This document shows, one piece after another, positions 36,838 to 49,400 of a stretch of 64,000 nt of DNA (positions within the stretch are counted from its first letter, which is position 1; the number at the start of each line of letters is the position of its first letter). The position numbers were made by a program, and so were the translations under genes. The notes below the pieces were generated by a model. It did not search any database. It was not told the DNA's origin and saw only the letters and a program-made list of their open reading frames with translations. Source of the stretch: Pomphorhynchus laevis (Eukaryota > Acanthocephala > Palaeacanthocephala > Echinorhynchida > Pomphorhynchidae); NCBI GenBank assembly GCA_012934845.2, contig WNNJ02001103.1, positions 62,001 to 126,000 of the forward strand, written 5' to 3'.

Positions 36838-36972
36838 CAAATGTTTTGTAAATTAACAGTTTCATTCGTTTTGCTAATAATCCTGATAATAACGGTAACA
36901 GTATCCACCAAAATAAAACCATTTTATAATAAAATTTTCACTAAAACATATTTTTTTATTAAAAGTTGTTGA
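36781..36972 (+). CDS. Possible small single-helix ORF
   Basis: 63-codon ATG frame with one hydrophobic helix (LTVSFVLLIILIITVTVS). It begins inside the 49-bp duplication, has no homologue I know, and no supported splice sites. It may be chance. Confidence 0.15.
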   Translation: MNSHEEINLGTLCYSVNEQQMFCKLTVSFVLLIILIITVTVSTKIKPFYNKIFTKTYFFIKSC

Positions 36973-37530
36973 ATAAGATATGTATGTGCAAATCGAAATG
37001 TAAAATTAAATAAAATATTATCAAGAATGAAGATCAATATAATCTTAAGAGAATACTAGTTTTATAATCTCGAGGGAAATGTACATCAAAATATTGTCGT
37101 ATTAAATTCAGATAGAATTTAATATTTTCAAAATTCAGATATAATTTTGAAAATAACATTGTCTGCACAAAAGCGAAGACATTTTTGGTAAATATTTGTT
37201 GCAGCAGTAAAATTAATTAAATTAAAGAATAGTTGATATGTATTTATTCTATGGCCTTTTATACTTCAACATTGAGAATCTAACATTTTTAGCTTAATCT
37301 TTAGAAATTAAAAAATAAAATTGTTATCTGCATTTAAATTACAATGTAATTTACAAATGTAATTTTGCGACTAATTGAATTCCCTATAAATAACTAAATT
37401 TTAATCAACGTTAAAAGCACTTCATATTTATATTGTTTTTTTATAAAATTTAAAATTGCGTAGCTGCTGTTGCTTTGTTTGTAACCAAAAAAGTAAAATG
37501 TTAATTATTCTTCATGACGCGAGTTTTCAG

Positions 37531-37704
37531 AAAAATGTTAACAAAAATGTTGCTTGCACAACGAATAAAGAAGCAACTGATAACATAAGGCACTGTTCCT
37601 TTAGAAAACCTTTGTATTATGCAGAGATTTTTCGGTTAAACGAATTTTACACATTACAGCAAGTAGTAAAGTCAGGTTTACAACACGGTTTATCAGCAAA
37701 ATGA
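37531..37704 (+). CDS. Candidate terminal coding exon, unknown protein
   Basis: GAGTTTTCAG is followed by 57 codons and TGA. The translation (KNVNKNVACTTNKEATDN, then RKPLYYAEIFRLNEF and VVKSGLQHGLSAK) has an amino-acid mix far less AT-driven than its surroundings, which argues for coding. No family is recognised and no preceding exon was identified. Confidence 0.33.
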   Translation, partial: KNVNKNVACTTNKEATDNIRHCSFRKPLYYAEIFRLNEFYTLQQVVKSGLQHGLSAK

Positions 37705-39950
37705 CATGATGTACAACCACTTTCTTGGCTGTGATGTATGATGGAATATTCAGCGACTGCGAAATTACAATAAATTTGACAAAATTGGATTGATAGTAAA
37801 GATTTTATTTTAAATGCGTATTTTAGTTTAATGATTTATTCCGCCTTAAAGATTACACCTTCTTATAAAGGTGTAATCTATAATTACAATTTATTTGTTG
37901 ATAGATTGGTTGAATTCTTTCGAATCTAATTAGGAAAAACCAGAATCCACGATTTCTGATGAATATGTCATTATCTTAAATATACAGCTTATAATAAAGT
38001 TGAAATAATCTAACTTCTTAATGGTAAAAAGTATTTGCTGTAGAAAGATAGTTTAATCACATTTTGAAATGTTCAAATCATGGTCTAATGAATTGTTAGA
38101 TGGTTATAAATGATGCGATGTAAGTCCAGTATTTTATTTCAGTTAAATTTTGCATTGCTTTAAAGCAAGTATTTAAAGCAAATATTTATTTAGCAATAAA
38201 AGCAATGAAGTATTTCAAGAAAACGTTTTGGATCCTTTTTCGTTTCGACATGTGTGCAATTAAAAATGTTCTTTACTTTCAATGAGAAACAATTTACTTA
38301 GTAGTTAATAGTTCACTATTTTTAGTATTAAAAATATTCTTTATACATGTGTTACATATAATACCGTTAATATATCAGTATATATTGTTCGATATTATAT
38401 TTGTAAGAGTTGAGAATCGTATCTTGGTAATATTAATACTTTTGAGAATTATAATAATTATACTTTAATATAATTAACGTATTAATAATATAATAATATA
38501 ATAATATAATTATTAAAATATTTTTGTAATTATAATATTTTATAATTCTTTATACTTTTTGGAATTATCATCTAGATAACCGCAGAAAAATAAACCGTAT
38601 AGCTTAATCTTTATATAATAACTTTTAAGGCAAAATTATGATTTAAATAATAAATCCAGTAAATTAAAAAAGCACAATAATATTCGATAGGAAGAAGTTA
38701 TATATTTTTATCTAAATCAGTTATATTTTGAAATTTTGGGTTTTGTGCGGTAGTCATCTTTAGAAAATTAGGAATCATCAAAGCAGCTTGAATATACATG
38801 GAAATTTGTACAGGTCAAAATTTGACCTATACAAAAAATGTCAATTTATTGGCAGTAAACGGTTATACTATATTCTAAAATGATCACTCTCTACGTTTTT
38901 CACTGTTTTGGTTCACTTCTAGGCTATTATACCGGCCAAGCGTCGTGTTCGCGTTTTGCTAGACATTTGGAACGCGTAATTAATTTTATTAACCAAATAG
39001 GTAGCCCATCGGTTGATGTCATTTCTAGAATTCGTATAAATTGTAATATGAATTAATACTTGATTGTAATATTAAATAATTATACTTTTTTAATAATACT
39101 TTTTAAATTAAGTTAAATTATTAAGTTATTAAGTTAAATTATTGTGCCAATACATTACAGTTTAACAATAATAACTGATTTGTTTAGATAATAACTGATT
39201 TGTGATTGACTCAATCGAGCTTAAATAATTCACTTACGTTGAAATATTTTACATTTAGTAATTAAGTGAATACTTAAAGTTTACGTTTGTATCATAGCAT
39301 TGCAGTTTTAACCATTGTAATAACTTATTGACACTATTTGATTTTATCTAAACTTAATCGAGTTTGTCGACATTTATATTCTGTTTAACTTATTAGTAAT
39401 TAATAATTAATAAATTATTAATTAATTTATCAATTACAAATAATTGATATAAACAATTAATTTGAATGCTTTTGTGATGTACAATCTTATTAAAAACACG
39501 ATTTTAAGAAAATGTTCGTTAGTAATTTGAAAATTAATTTAATTGATTATTTAAATGTAACTTATTTAAATATTCAAATATCTTATAAGAAAAATTGATA
39601 AGACGATAAACATAGCCTTGTCGATCTATTCAATAACACGGAATCATTTCCGAAAATGAAAATAGGATCATGTCGATGGTCTTTTTTACCTTTTTAATTT
39701 AATAATTTTAATATTTAATTTTATCTGGTCATTAAATTAATTTATTCATTTGATTAAATTAATTTGATTTATACTCTAAGTAAATATTACATACTAATAA
39801 CTTTTATTCAATAATTTAAAAATATTAACTTTAACTAATTACTTTTTTTATGATTAGAAATTAAGATCAAACTCTTTGGTAAATAATTAAAACATATTAA
39901 TAATTTAATAAATGAAATACTAAAAATTGATCTGTGTTTATGCATGTGTT
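37705..39950. other. AT-rich non-coding DNA
   Basis: Nothing recognisable apart from short hairpins (for example 37850-37879) and simple AT tracts. Confidence 0.45.
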
Positions 39951-39959
39951 TGATAAACA

Positions 39960-40422
39960 TGTTACAACAATTGGGTGTAATACCAATCGCTAATATCATA
40001 CCTGAAAATAAAAAACTTTTCTTGAGAAAATATCAATTTACGGCTTTAGAAAGAAATATATTGAACATAAGCTCATATTTATATACGAGCATATTTAAAT
40101 GCAAAATTTCGAAACAATAAGCAGGCATTTATTAGCTGATAACATCAATTTGTCAACAGATGAATATGCATCGATAATATTAAAAAGAAAATGTTATCTC
40201 TGGTATAACTTTAAAAAACGTCATAACGTTATAACGTTATGCATCAATAACATTAAAAATATAATTTTAAAATATAATTTTTGGTATAATTTGCTTCATT
40301 ATTCGATCATATATTTTTTGATTTTGACTTATTTATTCTTCCCTAATCAGGTGATGTTTTCTCCTCTTATGTTACTTACTATGGCATTTTCTTTTAAATT
40401 TATCTCTTTCCTTATTATTTGA
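39960..40422 (+). pseudogene. Possible remnant of an unknown membrane-protein gene
   Basis: Two overlapping plus-strand frames. The first (about 39960-40108) reads MLQQLGVIPIANIIPENKKL onward. The second (40099-40422) ends in a strongly hydrophobic stretch. Together they could be one frameshifted gene or chance frames. No family can be defended. Confidence 0.2.
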
Positions 40423-42120
40423 TCGGTATTTTCTCTAGGAACATACGGATTCCGCGGATTCCACAACAAATTCGGATTACGTAAATATTCAATAATTTTT
40501 AAATAATTTAAATATGAATTCGTAAACTGACTAATTATCGAATGTCTGAACCATAAAATACCTTGAAATTTAAAAATACCATAATGTGTAGTTCAACACT
40601 GCTTTAAATTGAGATAAAACATTTTCTTAATCAAGAACCTGCTAATTTAATAGTGTAAATCATTTATTTCTGTTTGATTTCAACGTTTTAACCGGATATG
40701 TAGGTTATTTGTTTTAATATAAAACACTGAAACAATCAAACAATAAAATATCTCACAAGGTGCTTTTCAATGCACTCTATGACATAATATGTTTCTATTG
40801 CACCTTTTCTTAAAAGTAAAACCTAACAAAATATTATGAGACGGTGTTTTCGCGAAACTCCACGAATTTGTTACATTTCAAAAAACTTAGTGGTTGATGT
40901 TAGTAATGACATTTAAAATTATTTTCGATATTAGACATTTTCGTATTTAACAAAAGCACTTTGTAGTCATCTCATAGATTTTTCTATAACCGTTTGTTTG
41001 ATCTAACACAACTGCAATAAAAACGGTTTATTAAATTCGGAATAACGTTTTAATAGTAAATTAGGTAAGATTTCATTTCTAAATAAACGTATATTTTTCA
41101 ACAAATGCTTGTCTTGACTGACTACAATAAAATAATCGTGTATTGTAAATGTTTAAATTCCATTCTTATTTATTCATATTTTATTAAGTAAATATTTTTT
41201 AAGATTATCTTAGCACAGATACATCATTTTATAAATCCATTTTTGATATTGTTCTGAATATTTTTATTTAGAAGATAAACATATTCTAAATATTCTAAAT
41301 ATTATAATATTATAAATATTATTTATAATATTATAAATATTGTCCAATGATACGTTCAATGTGCTCTTAAATTGTTCAGGGCGTTTAAACATCGAGAAGA
41401 ATAATAAAATAAGAAATTATCGTTCACAAATTTTAGATTATAGCAAATTAAATTATATTATAATTTTATATAAAATATATTATAATATAAAAATACATTA
41501 TTTTATATAAAATTATTTATTAATTTTATTTATTAAATATTTACTTAGTATTTTATGAGTAAATAAATTGTTAATATTTAATCTAGTATATTAGATTATA
41601 TAATATATAATCTAATATATTAGTTTATATATTAATATATTATAAAATCTAACAATTTATCTAAATTATCAATTATATAAATTATCTATTAGTTTATTAT
41701 CAGGTATTTGATTATCTGTTATAACAGAGAATTTTTATGAATCAATTAACAAAGCGTTTATGTCATAGTTTCTGCTACAGCTCATCAATCCAATCCAGCA
41801 GCTGGGTTAATTATTCATTTTTTCTTATTTCTTATTGGAATTATTTTTAACACAGATTACATAAGGTGAAGTAAAAATACTTCATCTAACAATTTAATTT
41901 ATTTTTAATTAAATGTTGATGACTTATTTGATAATTATTTTGGTTTTATTTCGTTTTTACTGTAAAATATGTCTAATCTAATTTATTAAACAGATTTTTT
42001 ATTAAAACCAATATTATTATATTTAATATTATATGGTATGCATGAATGCTCATGCAAAAATGTTTCTTGTTAATTTAAAGATATCATCGTTACGATGATA
42101 ATATTTTAATATTATTGTGT
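40423..42120. other. AT-rich non-coding DNA
   Basis: No gene or sizeable repeat unit seen; AT microsatellite-like tracts are common near 41280-41650. Confidence 0.45.
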
Positions 42121-42124
42121 TGAT

Positions 42125-42800
42125 TTATATATTTTACTATTTTCTGTTTGATGGTATTTTTGTAGTAACCTAGTTTAAAATATGTATCTATTAAATTATT
42201 TAAATGATTTTGAAGAAAGCCAATATCATTACATATTGTTGCAATTCTTAAAATTTCATTATTTAATGTATTATATTTTATATTATATGGTATATCATCT
42301 TAAATATATCATCTTTACGATAAAAATTAAAAGTAGTTTTAATTGATGTTAATTTAATGTTCATATTTAGATATAAACCTTCTTTATCATTAATATTGGT
42401 TTTATTAAGAATAAGATTACCTGGATAAATCTGTCAGCTTATTGAATAAAAATTGTTAGAGTTAAACACACATATATCATCAATATATCGAAACATATAT
42501 TTCAAATATTTTCATAATTTAGATTTATTTTTTAAACAGTTATGGACAAATTCATCTTCGATAAAGCTTAAAAATAAGTAAGCTATAATTGGGCTAATAT
42601 TAACTCCCATTGGCACACATTTTATTTATGAAATTTTTTTAGCTTTTAAAGTTTCATTTTATTCATCTATCCTGAAGTATACGTAAAACAAACCTAAATT
42701 AAAATAACTTGATTAATCAAATCTTTAACAAAGTAGAGATAATTCATAATTGCTTTTGTAAGTAATATATTTCTATCGTGAAGTATAGGGGAAACGAACC
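42125..42800 (-). mobile_element. Degraded Penelope-like element fragment
   Basis: Minus-strand translation gives MCANGVNISPIIAYLF (42620-42570), YMFRYIDDICVFN (about 42500-42460, the RT catalytic block), IYPGNLILNKTN (42430-42400), MNIKL (about 42360), and a thumb-like EILRIATICNDIGFLQ (42260-42200). This is the block order of Penelope-like RTs. Stops and shifts are present. It is distinct from and more decayed than the copy at 54.4-55.8 kb. Confidence 0.6.
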
Positions 42801-42889
42801 TAAATCAAAATAACTACGATGTAAGTCCAATTTATATGCTAATACGAAATTGCACACTAGAGAGAATAAAAATCATGAGAACATATATG

Positions 42890-43600
42890 AGTGTTAACGC
42901 TTTTAAGAGACAATTAATGATACTTAGATATGAAATACTACAATAATATCGCAATGAATAAATGACTTTTATTTCATTAATTGTTCAATCACCGAGCTAT
43001 TTACAAAATCGCATCTTATTATTAAGAATGAGAAAATGATAAATGATAAAAATTATATTTAAATAATAATTATGGTTAAATCGCATCTCTTATTAGAGAA
43101 AATGATAAATGATAATTAATGAATTTATGGTTAAATAATAATTATGGTTAAATCGCATCTCTTATTATTGAGAATGTATGTTTATTGCTTATCCATTATA
43201 TCGGTACCTAGAATATATTTCATTGAATGACATTTATCTCGTTGAGCATGTAGGTTATTAATTTGAAGAATTTTCGAAGGACATACGTATCTGATCATTA
43301 GCATGTTGTACGAAATGCAATTTATTCAAAGACTAAATCTATTAAATCCTTTTACTCTTAATACATACATTTTTATACATTTAGATCTTAATAAATAGTT
43401 TTGTATAATTAATTATCCACGTTAAGCAATCAATATGTTTGTCACCCAGATGAACAGTTTTATTTTGAACAATGCGTAAAATTAATGAATAGTTTTTTAA
43501 AAAACACTTATTATTTCCTTGTGAATTTTTATATTAACGAAATTCACATTCTGGAAAATTCTGAACTCAGTAATAACACATTGTGTTATTACTTTCCCAT
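42890..43600. other. AT-rich spacer with imperfect tandem repeat
   Basis: 43007-43180 contains about three imperfect copies of a unit around GGTTAAATCGCATCTCTTAT. No supported exon, although short open stretches occur near 43230-43360. Confidence 0.45.
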
Positions 43601-43621
43601 TCCAGTGAATATTTTTGGTAG

Positions 43622-44524
43622 TCGTGGTTTATATTATGCACACGAGAAATACAAATGGTTCATTTTTATACGACGTTTCAGACAAACACTATGAAATGAT
43701 TCAAGTTAGTATACTCGTACAAAAATTTACAAACTCATATACTCTTAATACGAAAGAAACAGAGGAAATTTTCTCTTTTCCCTTGTTTTGTAGTCAATGT
43801 TGTCGATAGTTATCTTTATATTGTGATTTGATTTGGTTTTCAGCATCTTACTTTCCCTGGTATTGATGTGCATCGATTCGAGCATCAGACGTCTATGGTT
43901 ATTCGGTTTTTTAAGTATTTAGATATCGCCAAACTCAATTCGGTGAGTGTTGTATAAGGAAATGGTTCAGTATTGCAGAAAACGAGTCACATTTGTGAGG
44001 CATATGATGCTCCTTTATTCTTAAGTGTCGTTGTCTTTAGGTTTGACCCGTCACTGACAACGTTATTTACATTTAATTTGATACCCTGCACCTAATGTTT
44101 GCTGTGTTGTGAGTTTTCGTTTGAAGTAGAGTGCTAAACACCCCCTAAGGTGGACATAAAATAAAATTAACATATAACATAAAATTCTTTTATTATAAGT
44201 ATGCATAAAAATGCCTGCATATTCGATGACACTTTCACCTTGTATTTTTGGTCAGCGTCCTGGTATTTGAATTTGTCCCTATGGTTATTTTATGCAACCG
44301 TTATCAACACATTTGTCAGTGATGTCCCAATGGTATTGTATGAAACCGTTATCACGTATTAGTCAGTGATATCTATAAAATAAAACATTTATTTGTCAGA
44401 ATGGACAAAGTCCAAATTAAAGGAATCCGTTGTTTTCAATTGCAATCAGCATAATATATGTATAGGTGTAAAAGAAGTTGTTGGCAGCAGCTACCGCTTT
44501 GTCCCTGAAGATATCAAAGCAAAA
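43622..44524 (+). CDS. Unidentified gene, four candidate internal exons
   Basis: Candidate exons 43622-43704, 43844-43942, 43979-44024 and 44400-44524 join in frame, with donors GTTAGT, GTGAGT, GTGTCG and GTGAGT. The middle intron is only 36 nt. The protein reads VVYIMHTRNTNGSFLYDVSD, then HLTFPGIDVHRFEHQTSMVI and FFKYLDIAKLNS, then KTSHICEAYDAPLFL, then WTKSKLKESVVFNCNQ and GVKEVVGSSYRFVPEDIKAK. The composition is clearly coding for this AT-rich setting. I do not recognise the family. The GTGTCG donor is weak, so the third exon's end is less sure. The first and last exons are not fixed; the exon at 45953-46181 may be the last one. Confidence 0.5.
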
Positions 44525-44890
44525 GTGAGTTTCTTTAAGTGAAGCGAAAATAGAGTTGATGTGTTAATTCGAGCAAATCTTTATCTGCCAGAATAGACAA
44601 AGGTTAAATTGAAGGAATCAGTTGTTCAATTGCAATTATCACAATATATATCGTCATTTCATTATATATCAAAGCAAAAGTGAGTTTCTTTAAGTGAAGC
44701 GGTAAATGGAGGTAATGTGTTAATTTGAGCAAATCTTTATCTGCCAGGATGGACAAATGTTAAATTAAAGGAATCAGTTGTTCAATTGCAATTATCACAA
44801 TATATATCGTCATTTCATTATATATCAAAGCAAAAAATGAGTTTCTTTAAGTGAAGCGGTAAATTGAGGTAATGTGTTAATTTGAGCGTA
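44393..44890 (+). repeat. Tandem duplication of exon 44400-44524 with flanking intron
   Basis: Units of about 156 bp begin near 44571 and 44727, with the parent exon unit before them. Copies 2 and 3 keep the acceptor (CTGCCAG), the WT-x-x-KLKESVV start, and the exon end followed by GTGAGTTTCTTTAAGTG (copy 3 has lost the GT). They share a 2-base loss relative to the parent, and their middle differs from it. They are decayed exon copies inside the intron. Confidence 0.8.
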
Positions 44891-45952
44891 TCTTTCTCTT
44901 GGAAGTTAATCTTATGTCGAAAATTGAAAATAGCAACCTGATATTTATTATTATGTCAAATATTTGCAGTAAATAGAAAAGGGTAGCTTAATGCAATAAA
45001 AAATTTAGTGCGTAATTAATGTAGAATTCCGGAGTTTATTTTACAAAAAAGTAAGCAGTGATTTTCCATGTCACGCCTTATCATCACACTGCAATATTCT
45101 CCTAGTATTTCATAATAATGATATTTAAAAGGCAATTAATGCTTTATAAGGCAATGAATGTTCCGGTTTTTGGTATAGCATCTCCATTTTTGATTGCTAC
45201 ATTGACCATCTATCGTTAAATTGTTTCAATTGATTTTTCTGTTTGTAAAACTATGTGATAAGTGAGATAAATATCAGCAGTATCGATCCGTGAATGATCT
45301 AGGTATTATCAAATGTGGATACCATTTAATTAAAAGGAACAAATTGTAGCCTTAATTCAAATTTGTTAATTAAGCTTAGAATTTCTGCTGCATTTAAATG
45401 CTTGACTTTATTCTAAATTTACCGTAGCTTTTACATATTTTCGTTGTAATCTTTTACTTGCATGATTCGAACTGATTTTATCTTTGATAAATACAGTCCG
45501 GGATTTCGATAGGTGATATTATGCACAATCAAAATCTCATTTTTAATTAAAATTAAATATTTTTTCATCGGATTCTTTATTACACAACTGTGTAGCATAC
45601 CTTACTGTGCACAATCATGATATTTTAATATTAGCGAAATTAAAAGTTTTCTGCAGATTTTTAACATTGCATCGTGATAAACGTCAGATGATAAAGTAGG
45701 AGCAGCCCTATTGTTGTTCTAACTACTCATAAGTAGTGGATAACCTAATTTATCCTAATATCCTAATTTTTAAAATTTACTCTTCAAAATAATAGTCGGC
45801 AGGAATAAGCGCTGATGTATAAGACGATGTTCACTTCTGATCAACGAAAGATACGCCGAAATTCTCATTTGAATCCCCATGATGCCAAATGCCAATGATA
45901 TGATGTGATACATTTTATATACGATATTTATCAATACATAAAATTGTTGCAG

Positions 45953-46181
45953 ATGCGGAAACGTGTTCTCACTGTCAAGTTTAATATTGTATATACTAAA
46001 ATCTTGTATTAAAATTTTCGTTGTTATTGTAGGTTTTTCTGTTTTGGTAGTGTCAGAATTGTCCTTAATTTTGTGTGCTACATTTCAATATTCTGTCATA
46101 TTCATGGATGCCATAACGTTTAGTTTAGGCATTCTTAGAAAATACTCTGGTTTATTCCTTTATTATTTATTATTGAAATGA
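45953..46181 (+). CDS. Candidate terminal exon, membrane protein
   Basis: After ATTGTTGCAG an open frame of about 75 codons runs to TGA, with hydrophobic stretches (CIKIFVVIVGFSVLVV and a second near GLFLYYLLLK). It could be the last exon of the gene at 43622-44524, but no intermediate exon with matching phase was fixed. A possible exon at 45143-45206 (NVPVFGIASPFLIATLTIY) lies between. Confidence 0.3.
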
Positions 46182-46448
46182 CTGTAAATCCCTCCAGTTA
46201 TCCGCCCTCGATAAGCCAGCATATACGCCAGCATATATATAATGAGTGTTAAATCCATGTTTTATTTATATTTTTTGATGATATTTTTATTAAATATAAA
46301 CGTTGTGCACGATTTAAATCAATAAAATAATGCTTATATGAAATCTAGAACAAATTCGAAGACCGTTTTATATTATTCTGATAATATAATTTATATAAAA
46401 AAATAATTTGATATTCAACCTTTTTTAGAAGTTATAAGTGATCACAAC

Positions 46449-49400
46449 ATGCCTTCATCCATTGAATCAATTGAACTTGGAAAGGATACTCTTCTATCGA
46501 AATTTAACGCATCCCATCTCATACGAGGAAAGGATTTTGATGTTAGTTATTTTTAGCAAAACTAAAAAAAAACTAATATTTCAGTATATAAATCACCATT
46601 TAAATCTATTATTAGTTTTGACTAATTGCTTTTCTTGAGTAAGCAAATATTTAGGAAGTATTTTTCGATTCACCTTACGGACAAATACAGGTCTTGATCC
46701 AAGGCAAGAAAAAATGTACACCCTTTGTGACATTTCATGACCTCGGACTTAATGGTAAGTGTCGCTAATAAATTTTAATCAAGTTAGTTTGTAATATAAA
46801 TATTAAATTATAAATTATGTAATAAATATATAAACACAATCTCGAAATCTTTACAGCTTGAAAATCTTAACAGATTTTCGAGCTAAATGTAAAGTGACTG
46901 GATTTGTTTATATATTACAGTCATATCTTAAAATTTATAAAATTTTAAGAGTTAGTGTGAAGTTTAATGGATTATTCAATTTGCATTTAATAAATAATAA
47001 ATTCTAATATGTGTATTCTATGATGATTAGTTATGTTCCTAATATGATGATTAGTTCCTGATGATGATAGCAGCAGCTATTAAAATATTGGATTGAACCC
47101 TTTTTCATCGAATAAATTGTCCTTACTTGATTCCATACCAATACATTTAACTATTCGTATGACACGGAGAAATATAGTTCAAACTATTATGCTAAATTAT
47201 TTAAGTTCTCAAGCAACTTTCAAGCCGGATCGTTAATTGTGTATTTTATAAAAGTCTGCGTAAACCTTTATGGGGTCAGAAGTGATTGTGACTAGAAACC
47301 GATGTTCTAAACAATTTGTTTTAATTTGAATATTAAGCTGTCAATATATTAATTTATAATTAATAAGATTTAATCTAAATATTAAATATAAAATACTTAA
47401 TATTTGAATATTAAACTGTATATTATTAAATATTTAAATATTTAAAATATATCAAATATACTTTTCTAAGGGGTTCAACTATAATCTTTTAAATCGTATG
47501 TCTGTCTATCTTTTAAAATGTAAAATGTGTTTGAAAAATACTCCTAAATGTGTTTGTAAAATACTCCGCCTCAATTTTTAAATAAATTCGTAACATATAC
47601 TAAATAGCAAAAGGCCACCTTAAAACCTTTAGTTATAAATGAATTGTTCACGCATTGATATATTAGTTATGCATTAATGCAGCGAGCGAATTTTAATTAT
47701 TTTTATTTAAAGTAAAATTTTCACTTGTTATTTAAATAAAATTAGTCAATTTTTCAATTTTGGACATTAAGATAACTCAATAAAATATTGTGTGTATTTA
47801 TGTTCTGGTGATAGGAACTTTACCATTAATAAATAACTATAAAAATGTGTCTTTAATGTTATAAAATCCAAAAACTTTGATGTCATAATCAAAAGTTATC
47901 TTCATAATATTTGATTAGTAAATTACCTTTTAACCACACGCGAAATAATTTAAGCTCTTCTACTCATTGTATTAAAAAATCTCATGTATTTTGACTTAAT
48001 TTATTTTTAATTATTTTTATTTTAAGTCGAATTTTCAATTGCTACCTTAATAAAATTAGTCAAATATTTTTAATAAAACGTTTTATTAAAAGGTTTCGTA
48101 CAATACACTGGATTTTTTGCATCGGAGGAAATGGAAAAAATAATGGAACATTTTTGTGTATACCATATTACAGCTCCAGGACAGCACGAAAATGCTAAGA
48201 CCATTGCTCATGAGTATGTTAGTCATATCTTAAAAATTAATTTCATAATTTAATTGTAATATTTTAATTTTGTATTACATAAAGTTTGAAATTTCTATAA
48301 ATTAAAACTTTTGTAAATTGAATTTAAATTTTTATAAAGAGGGTTTGTTTGTATTCAACATATAATTACGTTGAAATATTAGATAATTAAAATGAGAACA
48401 ATCTATTTTACTTTAATTATAATTTGTTAAAATTTTATTCCATTTGCAGTTTATACAAATGATTGTGCGCATTTGATATTTTGAACATAGAATTGTGGTA
48501 AGCACAACGGGGTTATTGCTAATTTACAGCCAACATAGTTTGTTCGTGCTGTAGCTGCTAAATAATGTAGTGTTGTCTTTGCTAATTCCTTCATGAATTT
48601 ACAGTAACGAAGAAAATGAATGAAAATGTTTTATTCCAATATATTACAATAACTTCGCCATCATCTTCTGGAATTACACAACTTTGCGATTTATACACAG
48701 TAAATACTCACAAAATTTGATTTAGAGAGAACATAAACGAAATTAATCAAATAGAAAATAAAAATATCATTTTGTCGCCATAATGGTACTGTATCACCAA
48801 AAAAAGCAAAACAAATCGATTAAATTAAATTAATTTCAAATTTAATTTAATTTAATTTTTTAATGAAAATAAATTTAATGAAAATATAGGAAACGATCGG
48901 TAGAATGAAATTGAAAAGTAAGAAAGGTTAAAAAGCAAAGCAGATATAGTTTTTATAAAAATAAACGAATAAAGATTTAGCATTCTTAATTTAAAATCAA
49001 AATTTTAAATTAGAAAAAATCTGATAGAGTCTTAAATTAAAATAAAAGTATTATGAATTAACAGTAATTAATTGTTATTTTAAATTAAAATCGTCTTTAT
49101 TGCTGGCGATACTATCCTCATTAATACCGGTCTCACATATTAAATCTAAATAAAGATTTACATCTTTGTGTACATAAATTAGTCGTTATTATAAATTTAG
49201 TTTTGTTTAAATTGTATTTGCCATTTCGTTTGTGTTAAGTGCTAAATATCCTACTATGGACGAAATGGCGGATATTATCGATTATGCAATTGGATATTTC
49301 AAGCAAGTTATGTTTTATTTGCTTCTACAAATACGTTGTAATGTTACAGGCTAGATAGAGTAATTGGAATTGGTATCGGCATGGGAGGACATATTATGGC

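Noticed and set aside
39960-40422. Resemblance to chemoreceptor-type membrane proteins
   Set aside because: The likeness rests on one short hydrophobic segment, and the two frames do not connect without a break.
41763-41825. Possible hammerhead-like GATGAG stem AAAC on the minus strand
   Set aside because: The core is incomplete (no C before GAAA) and it lacks the conserved neighbours of the other three loci.
45143-45206. Similarity of NVPVFGIASPFL to a fukutin segment
   Set aside because: The gene order and the rest of the neighbouring exons do not follow fukutin; likely chance.
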